Shown here in pieces: positions 1-8,395 of a DNA stretch of 64,000 nt (within the stretch, counting starts at the first letter, position 1; the number at the start of each line of letters is the position of its first letter). The position numbers and the translations under genes are program-made. The stretch spans positions 3,782,001 through 3,846,000 of the forward strand of contig NZ_JAAOYM010000001.1 of the NCBI RefSeq assembly GCF_011761185.1. The letters are read 5' to 3'. The notes beneath the pieces were generated by a model that saw only the letters and a list, made by a program, of their open reading frames with translations, was not told the DNA's origin and made no database searches. Source of the DNA: Saccharomonospora amisosensis (GTDB lineage Bacteria; Actinomycetota; Actinomycetes; Mycobacteriales; Pseudonocardiaceae).

Positions 1-585
1 GGCAACGTCCTCGGCAGCCGAGGGTCGGTGCTCACGACGTTCGCCGAGCAACTCTCCTCGGGTGCACCGCTCACCGTGACACACCCGGACGTAACCCGGT
101 TCTTCATGACGGTCCCGGAAGCGGTCGAGTTGGTCATCCAGGCGGCCGCTATCGGCCGCTCAGGCGAGGCTCTCGTCCTCGACATGGGAGAACCGGTGCG
201 GATCGCCGAGCTCGCCGAGATGCTGATGGCGCTGTCCGGGCGACAGTCGCCGATTGTCTACACCGGCCTTGGCCGTGGGGAGAAGCTGCACGAGGAACTC
301 TTCGGCTCCGGCGAGTTGGACAGACGGCCGGTACATCCGGCGATCTCTCACATCCGGGTGTCCGGAATCGACACGGCGACGGTGCGCACCGTGGGCTCCC
401 AGCTTGACGTCGCCCGCGCGATGACCGAACTCGTCGACAGCGAGGTGTCCATCCCACGGGTACGTGAGCCGCAGCCGGTGGAGCTTCGGCCGGCCGAGCG
501 ATCCGACAGCCGCGAACAGGCGCACCTGACATCCAACCATCACTTCGATCCGGGCAGCTCCACACCGCAAAGGGGGCATCGGTGA
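1..585 (+). CDS. CapD/FlaA1-like nucleotide-sugar 4,6-dehydratase/epimerase, C-terminal part
   Basis: The frame is open from base 1 and reads GNVLGSRGSV at once, followed by a stretch with TVTHPDVTRFFMTVPEAVEL. That is the hallmark C-terminal half of the CapD/FlaA1/WbpM short-chain dehydrogenase family, which converts UDP-GlcNAc-type sugars. The Rossmann N-terminus and catalytic residues lie upstream of the window. About 195 residues remain, ending in a polar tail with little conservation. The stop overlaps the next start by 4 bp, so the gene is co-transcribed with a nucleotide-sugar dehydrogenase. Together they suggest synthesis of an acidic amino-sugar for a surface polymer. The family call is firm; the exact substrate cannot be read from this part. 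Confidence 0.88.
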   Translation, partial: GNVLGSRGSVLTTFAEQLSSGAPLTVTHPDVTRFFMTVPEAVELVIQAAAIGRSGEALVLDMGEPVRIAELAEMLMALSGRQSPIVYTGLGRGEKLHEELFGSGELDRRPVHPAISHIRVSGIDTATVRTVGSQLDVARAMTELVDSEVSIPRVREPQPVELRPAERSDSREQAHLTSNHHFDPGSSTPQRGHR

Positions 586-1859
586 GTACGGTCGTGAAAT
601 CGCCGGGGCGGCTGGTAGTCGTCGGGCAGGGCTTCGTAGGGCTTCCGATCGCGATGCGTGCCGTCGAGGTCGGCTTCGACGTGGTCGGTGTGGACGTCGA
701 CGTGGTCAGGGTGTGGTCGCTTCGGGACGGGCGTTCCTACGTCGAGGATGTGACCGACGACGAGCTCGAACGGGCTCTTTCGTCGGGCAGATACCGACCG
801 ACCGACGACTACGCCGACGTCGAGGGGTTCGACGCCGCAATCATCACGGTCCCGACACCGCTTCGGGACTCCTCGCCCGACCTCAGCTTCATCGAGGCAG
901 CGACGAAAAGCATCGCGGAGCACGTCCGCCCGGGTGTCACCGTGGTGCTGGAATCCACCACCTACCCCGGCACCACGGAGGAGCTGGTGGTGCCTCTGCT
1001 CGAGAAGGGCAGCGGGCTCTCAGCCGGGCAGGACTTCCTGGTCGGGTACAGCCCCGAACGCATCGACCCGGGAAACACCCGCTGGCGATTCGCGAACACA
1101 CCCAAGGTGGTTTCGGGAATCGAGAGCCGCTCGCTGGCCGCCGTGCAGCGGCTGTACGACCGGCTCGTCGAGCGAACCGTGCCGGTTACGACGCCGAAGG
1201 AAGCCGAACTCGCGAAGCTGCTGGAAAACACGTTCCGGCACGTGAACATCGCGCTCGTCAACGAATTGGCCGTCTTCGCACACCAGCTGGGCGTCGACAT
1301 CTGGGAGGCCATCGACGCGGCCACGACCAAACCGTTCGGCTTCATGCGGTTCACGCCAGGACCCGGTGTGGGCGGGCACTGCCTTCCGGTGGACCCGACC
1401 TACCTGTCCTGGCGCGTGCGTCGTGACCTCAAGCGGGACTTCCGGTTCGTCAGCCTGGCCAACGATGTCAACGACCACATGCCGGACTACGTGGTGCAGC
1501 GACTGGGAGCATCGCTGAACCGGATGCGCAAGCCGGTCAACGACAGCACCGTGGTGCTGTTGGGCCTTGCCTACAAACCCAACACCGGTGACATCCGCGA
1601 GTCACCCGCACTCAGGCTCACCGAGTTGCTCACCGAGCAGGGTGCGAACGTGCTGGCCATCGACTCCCATGTGGAACCCCATAGGTGCCCTTCGAACGTG
1701 AAGCTCGTCGAGTTGTCCTGCCAGGTTGTGCGTGACGCCGATGTCGTGGTGCTGCTTACCGACCACGACGACGTCGATTACACACTGGTGCAACGCAGCG
1801 CGACCGCCGTCCTCGACACCCGGCGCCGACTGTCCGGCTCGAACGTCGAATACCTGTGA
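582..1859 (+). CDS. UDP-N-acetyl-sugar 6-dehydrogenase (WbpA/WecC type)
   Basis: 425 residues, the usual length for this family. It oxidises C6 of an NDP-sugar to the uronic acid using two NAD molecules. An N-terminal Rossmann motif GQGFVGLP lies near residue 16. The central domain carries LAKLLENTFRHVNIALVNE. The catalytic cysteine lies in GVGGHCLPVDPTYL near residue 265. The GHC form with PVDP is typical of UDP-GlcNAc/UDP-ManNAc dehydrogenases rather than UDP-glucose dehydrogenase (compare the GGSCLPKD form in the gene at 49247). The C-terminal domain has LGLAYKPNTGDIRESPA. The GTG start overlaps the upstream stop by 4 bp. It converges with the conservon. Confidence 0.9.
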   Translation: MSTVVKSPGRLVVVGQGFVGLPIAMRAVEVGFDVVGVDVDVVRVWSLRDGRSYVEDVTDDELERALSSGRYRPTDDYADVEGFDAAIITVPTPLRDSSPDLSFIEAATKSIAEHVRPGVTVVLESTTYPGTTEELVVPLLEKGSGLSAGQDFLVGYSPERIDPGNTRWRFANTPKVVSGIESRSLAAVQRLYDRLVERTVPVTTPKEAELAKLLENTFRHVNIALVNELAVFAHQLGVDIWEAIDAATTKPFGFMRFTPGPGVGGHCLPVDPTYLSWRVRRDLKRDFRFVSLANDVNDHMPDYVVQRLGASLNRMRKPVNDSTVVLLGLAYKPNTGDIRESPALRLTELLTEQGANVLAIDSHVEPHRCPSNVKLVELSCQVVRDADVVVLLTDHDDVDYTLVQRSATAVLDTRRRLSGSNVEYL

Positions 1860-1871
1860 CGGCGGCCGACC

Positions 1872-2483
1872 TCACCGAGACGGTTGTGGAGCGCGGGCAC
1901 CGGCACTGCGAAGTTTGATCAGGTACTCCATGAGCGTGACAAGCGCGTGCTTGCTGAGTTCCTTGTCCCGTGCGTCGGTGAGCGTTATGGGAACCTCTCG
2001 GTCCACGTCGAGCGCGGCCCTGACCTGTTCGACGTCGTAGACGGGCGCGTTCTGGAAGCAGTTCACCGCCACCATGAACGGCACCTTCCTGCGCTCGAAG
2101 AAGTCCACCGACGCGAAGCAGTTGTCCAGCCTGCGGGTGTCGGCGAGCACAACCGCGCCGAGCGCTCCCTTTGCCAGTTCGTCCCACATGAACCAGAACC
2201 GTTGCTGGCCCGGTGTCCCGAACAGGTACAGCACCAGTTTGGGATTGATCGTGATCCTGCCGAAGTCGATCGCGACCGTCGTGGTGGTCTTTGCCTCCAC
2301 CCCGGAAATGTCGTCGACGCCGGCCCCGACCTCCGTGAGCATCTCCTCCGTGCGCAGTGGTGGGATCTCGCTCACCGCGCCGACCATCGTCGTCTTACCT
2401 ACACCGAATCCTCCGGCTATGAGGATCTTGACCGCGGACGCGAGCGCGTTCGTGCCGACCCGCTCAGAGCCTTCGAATACCAT
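1872..2483 (-). CDS. cvnD: Conservon GTP-binding protein (CvnD)
   Basis: 203-residue small GTPase of the MglA/Arf-like group found as the last gene of actinobacterial conservons. Walker A is GGFGVGKTT near residue 24. A G3-like LFGTPGQQRFWFMWDE segment lies near residue 88, with Gln rather than the DxxG Asp, as is usual for CvnD. No classical NKxD is obvious (AVNCFQNAP occupies that place). The start overlaps the DUF742 gene by 20 bp, so translation is probably coupled. In Streptomyces, conservon proteins form a membrane-associated complex resembling eukaryotic GPCR signalling. The regulated process here is unknown. Confidence 0.92.
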   Translation of the reverse strand: MVFEGSERVGTNALASAVKILIAGGFGVGKTTMVGAVSEIPPLRTEEMLTEVGAGVDDISGVEAKTTTTVAIDFGRITINPKLVLYLFGTPGQQRFWFMWDELAKGALGAVVLADTRRLDNCFASVDFFERRKVPFMVAVNCFQNAPVYDVEQVRAALDVDREVPITLTDARDKELSKHALVTLMEYLIKLRSAGARAPQPSR

Positions 2484-2832
2484 CGAGAACCGCCTGCAGT
2501 AGCTGTGGGCTGGGAATGTCGGTCGTGGTCGGAGGCGAGCGGAACACGAGATACCCGCGTTCGATGAGGTCGCTCAACATCACCTTCACCACGACAATGG
2601 GCAGATCAATCTTGGCCGACACCTCGGCCACCGACTGGGGCTGCTGGCACAGGCGCACGATCTCCGCGTGTTCCGGTCCCAGCGATCCCCTCGGGTCCAC
2701 GGTCGTCGCCACGACCAGACTGATCAGCTCAAGATCGTGCCGTGTCGGGCGGGCCCTACCCCCGGCCAGGAAGAATGGGCGGACCAGCGGGTCCGCGGGT
2801 GCTTCCTCCCAAGGCTCGCCGTACCGGTTCAT
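2464..2832 (-). CDS. cvnC: DUF742 protein (CvnC)
   Basis: 122 residues, a DUF742 protein characteristic of the third conservon gene. The N-terminus carries VRPFFLAGGRARP. The middle contains a winged-helix-like stretch (EHAEIVRLCQQPQSVAEVSA, then IDLPIVVVKVMLSDLIERGY), consistent with a DNA-binding or protein-docking fold. It overlaps cvnB by 4 bp upstream and cvnD by 20 bp downstream, which places it firmly in the operon. The biochemical role is not established. It is thought to link the sensor and GTPase modules. Confidence 0.92.
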   Translation of the reverse strand: MNRYGEPWEEAPADPLVRPFFLAGGRARPTRHDLELISLVVATTVDPRGSLGPEHAEIVRLCQQPQSVAEVSAKIDLPIVVVKVMLSDLIERGYLVFRSPPTTTDIPSPQLLQAVLDGIRRL

Positions 2833-3263
2833 GGCGATGTGCTACCTCGTGCTGCTTCCTGGGCGGAGGTACGGGGCGCCGCGGACAGCGTCGCGCCGAC
2901 CCGCTTCACGAGCCGGTTCATCTCGTAGGCCACCAGACCGAGGTCCGGCTGCGCGTTCGTCAACGCCGCCAGGCACGCGCCCCGGCCTGCCGCGGTGACG
3001 AACAGGAACGCCTCGTCCATCTCCACCAGCGTCTGCCGTACTTCGCCGCCATGGAAGTGCCGCGCCGTGCCACGGGACAGGCTCTGAAAGGCCGACGCCA
3101 CGGCCGACAGGTGCTCGGCTTCCTCTTCCGTGAGGCTGTGCGAACGGCCGAGCAGCAGGCCGTCTGTCGAGAGGACCACAGCGTGGTCGATTCCGACGAC
3201 CCTGCGGGCGAAGTCGTCGAGTAGCCAGCTCAGGTCAACCGTTGTCGTCATCTTCCGATCCAC
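2829..3263 (-). CDS. cvnB: Roadblock/LC7-domain protein (CvnB)
   Basis: 144 residues with a roadblock/LC7 fold from about residue 8 to 125 (LSWLLDDFARRVVGIDHAVV at the N-terminus, then AEHLSAVASAFQSL). This family forms dimers that regulate small Ras-like GTPases, here presumably CvnD. The start is 34 bp downstream of cvnA's stop, and its 3' end overlaps cvnC by 4 bp. The annotated N-terminus MDRKMTTTVDL has a second ATG at codon 5, which may be the true start. Confidence 0.92.
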   Translation of the reverse strand: MDRKMTTTVDLSWLLDDFARRVVGIDHAVVLSTDGLLLGRSHSLTEEEAEHLSAVASAFQSLSRGTARHFHGGEVRQTLVEMDEAFLFVTAAGRGACLAALTNAQPDLGLVAYEMNRLVKRVGATLSAAPRTSAQEAARGSTSP

Positions 3264-3297
3264 CGCCAGTTCTTGTCGATCAGCGTGCCGAGATTAT

Positions 3298-5892
3298 CTA
3301 TGGACGCCACGGGCCCTGGTCCTCGGCGCGGCCACGTTCCGTTCCTCGCTGGAACGCACTCATTACATTGCGCGCCTGCGCCGCCCGTTCATCGAAGTCA
3401 GGCTCGGCCGACTCATGTTCGGGCTCCGGCTCCTGGTCGGGTGCCGGGTCGTCCTGCAACTGTGGCGCCAGATGGGTTTGCCTTCGGCGTCTCGGCAGCG
3501 GCGGCAGGTCACCGTCCGATTGCGCCGGCCACTGCGGCTGCTGCGGCGGCGGCGCCTGGTGTTGCGGGCCCTGTGGCCGCTGCGGCGGCACCTGTTGCGG
3601 CGCCTGGTGCTGCGGGCCCTGTGGCTGCGGCGGCACCTGTTGCGGTGCCTGCGGCGGTGGCGCAGCCCCTGGCCTGCGCCTCGTCCGAAACTCTTCCTCC
3701 ACACGAGCCTCCCCCGCGCCGTTCGTGCTCGGCTCGGCGCTGGGATGTGCCACCTTGCCGTTGCCCTGGTGTTCGGCGAACAGCGACGAATGACCGTTGG
3801 ATACGCCCGCAGCGGCCGGAACTCGAGGTATGGCGCGCAAGGTGACGTCGTCATCGGCCGGGTCACTGTCCTGATTGGCCGCTTCTGCGGCGGTAAGGTT
3901 GGTGGGCAGAAGCACCACCGCCCGCACGCCCCCGTAGATCGACTCAAGCAACGTGATCTTGATGCCGTGCTCGTGGGCCAGCTTCGCCACCACGAAGAAG
4001 CCGATACGTGAGTCCTGGGTCAGCGCCATCACGCTGAAGTCGGGCGGCTCACGGAACATCGCGTTGTAGTCCTCGCGATCCTCCAGGTCGATACCGATGC
4101 CCTGGTCCTCGACCTCGATGACCGTGCCCTTGCCCACCGGGTTGCTGCGCACCTCGATACTGGAACCGGGAGGCGAGAACTCGATGGCGTTGTCCACCAG
4201 CTCCGCCAGCAGGTGGACGACGTCCGCCACCGCGCGGCCGACCAGCGTCATGTCAGGGATGCGGCCGATGTTCACGCGGTTGTACTGCGAGGTCTCCGAC
4301 ACGGCGCTTCGCACCACATCGATGAGCCTCGCGCCGTCCCGCCACTGACGGCCAAGCTGGCCGCCACCGAGGATGATCAGGTTCTCGGCGTTGCGCCGTT
4401 CGCGGGTACTCAGATGGTCGAGCTGGAACAGCAGCTCCACCTGGTCCGGGTCCTCCACGGCACGCTCGGCCTTGTCCAGAACCTGCAGCTGGCGCTGCAC
4501 GACCGCCTGACTGCGGCGCGCGATGTTGAGGAACACCGCGTTGGTGCCCTCCCGAAGCTGCGCCTCCTGTACGGCGGCATTGACAGCGGTCTGCTGTGCC
4601 TTGTTGAACGCCTGGGCCACCTCGCCGATCTCGTCGTATCCGACGTGGAGTTCAGGCACTTCCTGGGATACGTTGACCGGTTCCCCGTCCCTGATTCGCT
4701 GCACGACCGAGGGCAGTCGCTCGTCGGCTCGCAGCGTGTCGTCGCGAAGCTTGCGAAGCCGCCGCACGACGCTGTTGCCCATCCGCATGGCGAGCAACAG
4801 CACCGCGGTCGCCAGCACCAGGCTCGCCACCGCGATGAGCACCGAGCGCGTCAACTGGTTCTCGGCCGCTTCCTTCTCCATCGCCGCCGCGGCGGTGCCC
4901 AGTTCACGAAGGCCCATGCTGCTAAGCGCGATCGCACTCTCCCGCATCACCGTGTGCCACTGCTGGTCGCTGAGTGGCAACTCGACGTCGGAAGCGGTGG
5001 GGTCGAACTGGCTCGTCGGCTCTAGGTAACCCAGTTCCTGGGCCTGCTCGTCGAACGCGATAACGCCCTGGTTTGCCAGAGCTGTCTCCATCTGGCCCAA
5101 TTGCTGCCACTCTGGCGAGTTCTGCAGCTCCTGGAGTTTCCGCTGTTCCTCCTCGGGCAGCCGCGGGACGACGGAGGCCAACTCGGCGCGATAGGCGCGC
5201 GTGAGCGAGCTGAATTCCTCGAGCTCTGCCTGCGTCATGCCTTCGGCCTGCATCGAGGCCGCCGCCAGTGAGTTGCTTCGCACCAACCAGTCGGAGATGC
5301 GCATCAGGTCGGAGGCCGTCGAGCGGTAGAGGGCCGTTTCCTTGTCGGTGGAGTCCCGGCCGATGGAGTCCGCCGCGACGATCATCGCATCGGCGATCTG
5401 GTTGAACGCCTGATACACCTGCAGGCGCGAGATCCTGCCGCTGTCGACGTTCTGCCTCAGCTCCATCATTCGCGGCATGGCGGAGACGAACCTGGTGATG
5501 GCATCCTTCGCGCGCTGCGGCATCGCGTCGGCCACCTGCGAGGAGATGTCGCTGAACCGCGACATCAACTGATCCATGCCTTGCCGCGCCTGCGCCAGGG
5601 CTGCCTTGTTCCGCTGCGACGGGTTGGCTACTACGGCAAGGCTCGCCCTGCGTTCCTCGCTCATGGCCGGCATAAAGGGAACCGCCATGTTGTAACCGTC
5701 GGCGAGCAGTTCCGCGGTATCCCGTTTCTGTACGGCTTCAATCAGCGCGTAGGTATTGAACCCGACCCCTGCGGCCAGCAGCACGAAGCTCGGGACCAGC
5801 GCGATCGCGAGCACGCGAGCTTTCAAGGAGATGACGGGCTTGCGCCCGCTGGAGCCGCTCATGAAGCTTCGCTTTCTGGAGTATACGGACAC
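3298..5892 (-). CDS. cvnA: Conservon sensor histidine-kinase-like protein with nitrate/nitrite-sensor domain (CvnA)
   Basis: 864-residue membrane sensor. TM1 lies around residues 25-48 (RVLAIALVPSFVLLAAGVGF), followed by a roughly 300-residue extracytoplasmic helical NIT-type domain. TM2 is near 350-375 and a HAMP-like segment follows. The HATPase_c domain has an N-box ELVDNAIEFSPP and a G1 box EVEDQGIGID. A DHLSTRERRNAEN motif stands where a phosphoacceptor region would be. The last 130 residues are low-complexity Pro/Gln repeats (PQQVPPQ, GPQHQAP). GTG at 5892 and ATG at 5862 are both possible starts; the ATG has a somewhat purine-rich leader. It heads the conservon operon and is divergent from the rhodanese gene. 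Confidence 0.92.
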   Translation of the reverse strand: MSVYSRKRSFMSGSSGRKPVISLKARVLAIALVPSFVLLAAGVGFNTYALIEAVQKRDTAELLADGYNMAVPFMPAMSEERRASLAVVANPSQRNKAALAQARQGMDQLMSRFSDISSQVADAMPQRAKDAITRFVSAMPRMMELRQNVDSGRISRLQVYQAFNQIADAMIVAADSIGRDSTDKETALYRSTASDLMRISDWLVRSNSLAAASMQAEGMTQAELEEFSSLTRAYRAELASVVPRLPEEEQRKLQELQNSPEWQQLGQMETALANQGVIAFDEQAQELGYLEPTSQFDPTASDVELPLSDQQWHTVMRESAIALSSMGLRELGTAAAAMEKEAAENQLTRSVLIAVASLVLATAVLLLAMRMGNSVVRRLRKLRDDTLRADERLPSVVQRIRDGEPVNVSQEVPELHVGYDEIGEVAQAFNKAQQTAVNAAVQEAQLREGTNAVFLNIARRSQAVVQRQLQVLDKAERAVEDPDQVELLFQLDHLSTRERRNAENLIILGGGQLGRQWRDGARLIDVVRSAVSETSQYNRVNIGRIPDMTLVGRAVADVVHLLAELVDNAIEFSPPGSSIEVRSNPVGKGTVIEVEDQGIGIDLEDREDYNAMFREPPDFSVMALTQDSRIGFFVVAKLAHEHGIKITLLESIYGGVRAVVLLPTNLTAAEAANQDSDPADDDVTLRAIPRVPAAAGVSNGHSSLFAEHQGNGKVAHPSAEPSTNGAGEARVEEEFRTRRRPGAAPPPQAPQQVPPQPQGPQHQAPQQVPPQRPQGPQHQAPPPQQPQWPAQSDGDLPPLPRRRRQTHLAPQLQDDPAPDQEPEPEHESAEPDFDERAAQARNVMSAFQRGTERGRAEDQGPWRP

Positions 5893-5905
5893 ATCGAGGC
5901 AGTTG

Positions 5906-5925
5906 CCGCGGGCCGGAGCCCGCGG
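5906..5925 (-). promoter_or_regulatory. Perfect GC hairpin in the cvnA leader
   Basis: An 8-bp perfect inverted repeat, CCGCGGGC and GCCCGCGG, closes a CGGA tetraloop. It starts 13 bp upstream of the GTG start of cvnA and 43 bp upstream of the alternative ATG. No U-tract follows in the direction of cvnA. It could be a 5'-leader structure that limits translation from the GTG start, or an operator. Function is unproven. Confidence 0.45.
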
Positions 5926-6162
5926 GACGTGATCCCCGAGTCACGACGGCGGCTCAGGTTACATCACGGCTCGGAAACGGTCACCATGCTCCCGCAGAAG
6001 GCCGGTAGAATCCCGCGACCAGTATTGATTTCCGAATAAGTCTGCCTTACTGTGCCACGCGGACTCGGGAGCCGCTGCGATCCAGCGGACCGCTGTCCAT
6101 TTTTACTTTCTATCCCGCTACCATCCGCGAGCTCATGCTCGCGCACAGTGACAGGAGATACC

Positions 6163-6708
6163 GTGCCCGACACGATCCCCGCGACCGCCGACGTCATGCA
6201 GATCAGCCAACTACTGCAGAACGGTTCGGGCGCGCGACTGATCGACGTCCGGACGGAGGCCGAGTTCAACCAGGCGCACATCCCCGGTTCCCGACACCTG
6301 CCGCTGTCGACACTGCGCAAGAACGTGGCTGAGCTGGCGAGCACGCCACAGGACCACCTGGTGCTGGTGTGCGCGGGCGGGGCGAGGGCCGAGCAGGCAC
6401 GGCAACTGTTGCAGACGGCCGGGTTCAGCAGGCTCACCGTCCTGCGTGGCGGCCTCAACGCCTGGGAGCAGAGCGAGGCCCCGCTGCACCGCGGCAGCTC
6501 GAACTGGACGATGGAGCGCCAGGTTCGCCTCGTCGCAGGCATGCTCGTGCTCATCGGTGTGTTGTCGAGCCTCGCGTTCGAGCCGCTGAAGTGGATCGCC
6601 GGGTTCGTCGGCGCCGGGTTGACCTTCGCCGCGCTGAGCAACACCTGCGCGATGGCCAAGGTGCTGTCCTTGTTGCCGCACAACCACGCGAGGCGCTGCG
6701 ACTGCTGA
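6163..6708 (+). CDS. Rhodanese-domain membrane protein with C-terminal DUF2892
   Basis: 181 residues. The start is the GTG preceded by AGGAGA at 6153-6158; an open frame runs further upstream but lacks support. The N-terminal rhodanese domain (about residues 8-105) has RLIDVRTEAEFNQAHIPGS and the active-site loop LVCAGGARAEQA, with the catalytic Cys inside CAGGAR. The C-terminus (about 115-170) is a DUF2892 module with two hydrophobic helices (LVAGMLVLIGVLSSLAF and WIAGFVGAGLTFAAL) ending in NTCAMAKVLSLLPHN. It probably transfers sulfane sulfur at the membrane face. It is divergent from cvnA and followed by a MarR regulator. Confidence 0.9.
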   Translation: MPDTIPATADVMQISQLLQNGSGARLIDVRTEAEFNQAHIPGSRHLPLSTLRKNVAELASTPQDHLVLVCAGGARAEQARQLLQTAGFSRLTVLRGGLNAWEQSEAPLHRGSSNWTMERQVRLVAGMLVLIGVLSSLAFEPLKWIAGFVGAGLTFAALSNTCAMAKVLSLLPHNHARRCDC

Positions 6709-6819
6709 GCGCACTCCAACGGTCCGGCTCCGTAGCGCTGTGGGGTGCGTCACATCCACCCCGCGGCGCGAGTACCCCGCTTCGTTGGTGCGACGAACGC
6801 AGGCCACTAGGCTTCCTAC

Positions 6820-7275
6820 ATGGACAGACCGGCCTCGGACTCCGCGCCAGAACGCCTGCGAACACTGCCGAGCTGGCTGCTCACCCAGACCGCGTTGCCC
6901 GCGCACCGGCTGGTGTCGGAGCAACTCGCCGCGGTCGGTGCGCGTGGCTACCATTTCCGCCTGCTGACCACCCTCGATGAGTTCGGTGCCGCCAGCCAGG
7001 CCACGCTTGGACGGCGCAGCGGTATCCACCTCAGCGATGTGGTCGCCGCCGTCAACGAACTCGCCGACGGCGGCTTCGTGCGACGCAGCCCGGATCCGTC
7101 CGATCGCCGCCGCAACGTCATAACGATCACCGCGGCGGGCCGGCAGCGCCTGCGCGAGCTGGCGGACGTGCTCGCCAGCGTGCAGGACGAGTTGCTGGCA
7201 CCGCTTTCCACGCCGGAGCGCGAGGAGTTGGTGCGGCTGCTCACCGTGCTGCTCGAGCACCACGGACGAGGTTAA
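6820..7275 (+). CDS. MarR-family transcriptional regulator
   Basis: 151 residues. A winged helix spans about residues 25-115, with the recognition region GRRSGIHLSDVVAAVNELAD and the wing RRSPDPSDRRRNVITITAAG, whose DxxDRR motif is diagnostic for MarR. C-terminal helices would make the dimer interface. The ATG start lies in CCTAC-ATG with a weak ribosome site. It precedes the fucose mutarotase by 57 bp on the same strand. It could regulate the rhodanese gene or the catabolic cluster, but the GntR protein downstream is the better candidate for the latter. Confidence 0.88.
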   Translation: MDRPASDSAPERLRTLPSWLLTQTALPAHRLVSEQLAAVGARGYHFRLLTTLDEFGAASQATLGRRSGIHLSDVVAAVNELADGGFVRRSPDPSDRRRNVITITAAGRQRLRELADVLASVQDELLAPLSTPEREELVRLLTVLLEHHGRG

Positions 7276-7284
7276 GCCAGCACA

Positions 7285-7303
7285 CCAAAGGTCGGATGTA
7301 TCC
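7285..7303. promoter_or_regulatory. Weak second copy of the fucose-cluster operator
   Basis: The 19 bases reading CCAAAGGTC-G-GATGTATCC share about 11 of 16 defined positions with the clean palindrome at 10097-10115 (CTAnACATC-n-GATGTnTAG); the right half is better kept than the left. It sits 30 bp upstream of the mutarotase-GntR gene pair, where autoregulation would be expected. This is a by-eye match only. Confidence 0.35.
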
Positions 7304-7332
7304 TGGCGGCATTCTCGACAGAGGGAGTGCCG

Positions 7333-7677
7333 ATGCCGCAGATCGTCCTGCACACCGTGCTGAAGCCGGGAAGGGAACTGGACTACGAAGCCCTGCACGC
7401 CACCATCCCATCGGATGTCGCGGCGGCACTTGCCGAACACGGCGTGCGGGACTGGCGCATCTGGCGGGACGGCAGGCACCTGTTCCACCTCATTGATGTG
7501 GCCGACTACAGGGCGATGCGCGCGGCCCTGCGGGACCACCCCGGCAACGTGCGATGGCAGGCCACGGTGGGACCGCTGCACGAGAAGGCGGACGACTACT
7601 CCGGCGGCGACGACGGCATCGCCTTGCTGTGGAGCCTCGCCGAACAACTCGGCCTGGGCCGGGACCAGGGGGAGTAA
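7333..7677 (+). CDS. L-rhamnose/L-fucose mutarotase-like protein (DUF718)
   Basis: About 114 residues of the RhaM/DUF718 family, which interconverts alpha and beta anomers of 6-deoxy sugars. Features are HTVLKPGRELDYEALHATIP at the N-terminus, a DWRIWRDGRHLFHLIDV beta segment and a NVRWQATVGPLHE segment. The ATG at 7333 has GAGGGA six bases upstream; the GTG at 7327 would abut that ribosome site, so the ATG is preferred. It lies 13 bp before the GntR regulator in an operon and supplies the correct anomer to the sugar dehydrogenase of the cluster. L-fucose is the inferred substrate from context. Confidence 0.85.
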   Translation: MPQIVLHTVLKPGRELDYEALHATIPSDVAAALAEHGVRDWRIWRDGRHLFHLIDVADYRAMRAALRDHPGNVRWQATVGPLHEKADDYSGGDDGIALLWSLAEQLGLGRDQGE

Positions 7678-7690
7678 GGGGGAATGCGCC

Positions 7691-8374
7691 ATGTCGGTCA
7701 CCGACGACGCCATCGAGGCGATCAAGCAGATGATCGTCGATGGGGAGTTGTGCCCGGGAGACCGGTTGCCGAGGGAGGCGGACCTCGCGGACCGGCTCGG
7801 ACTGTCGCGGAACTCGCTGCGTGAGGCTGTCCGCGCGCTGTCGCTCATTCACGTGCTCGACGTCCGGCAGGGCGACGGCACCTATGTGACCAGCCTGGAA
7901 CCCGCGCTGCTGATGGACGCCATGGGCTTTGTCGTGGATTTTCACCGCGACGACACCGTGCTGCAATTCCTTGAGGTGCGGCGCATCCTCGAACCCGCGG
8001 CCACCGCGATGGCCGCGCTCACGATGCCGAAGCATGACATCGACGAACTGGCCGTGCTGCTCGACTCGCTCGGTGACCGGCCGACCGTGGAGCAACTGGT
8101 GGTCAACGACCTGGAGTTCCATCACCGCATCGCGGCAGGCTCGGGTAACCAGGTGCTGTGCTCGTTCGTCGACAGCGTCTCCGGCCGTACCCAGCGCGCG
8201 CGCACCTGGCGCGGCATCACGCAGGAAGCCGCGGTCGAGCGCACACTCGCCGAGCACCGCGCGATCCAGCGTGCGCTGTCGGACCGGCAGCCCGACGTGG
8301 CGCGGGCGTGGGCGACCGTACACATCGCGGGCGTGGAGCAGTGGATCCGGCAAACCTTGGTGGAACAGATCTGA
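7691..8374 (+). CDS. FadR-subfamily GntR repressor of the L-fucose cluster
   Basis: 227 residues. The N-terminal winged helix (about 5-70) reads AIKQMIVDGELCPGDRLPRE and LADRLGLSRNSLREAVRAL, the GntR signature. An all-helical FCD ligand domain follows (about 85-220) with EVRRILEPAA, a central NDLEFHHRIAAGSGN and EHRAIQRAL; the Asp and His residues would bind a metal and a sugar-acid ligand. The ATG start follows AAGGGGGAATGCGCC. It is encoded within the fucose catabolic cluster and most likely binds the palindrome at 10097, with an acid intermediate such as L-fuconate or a 2-keto-3-deoxy acid as inducer (inference). Confidence 0.87.
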   Translation: MSVTDDAIEAIKQMIVDGELCPGDRLPREADLADRLGLSRNSLREAVRALSLIHVLDVRQGDGTYVTSLEPALLMDAMGFVVDFHRDDTVLQFLEVRRILEPAATAMAALTMPKHDIDELAVLLDSLGDRPTVEQLVVNDLEFHHRIAAGSGNQVLCSFVDSVSGRTQRARTWRGITQEAAVERTLAEHRAIQRALSDRQPDVARAWATVHIAGVEQWIRQTLVEQI

Positions 8375-8395
8375 GCGCGGCCGGCTCCGGTTTGG

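Noticed and set aside
6052-6162. Upstream extension of the rhodanese frame
   Set aside because: The ribosome site at 6153-6158 and homology begin at the GTG at 6163.
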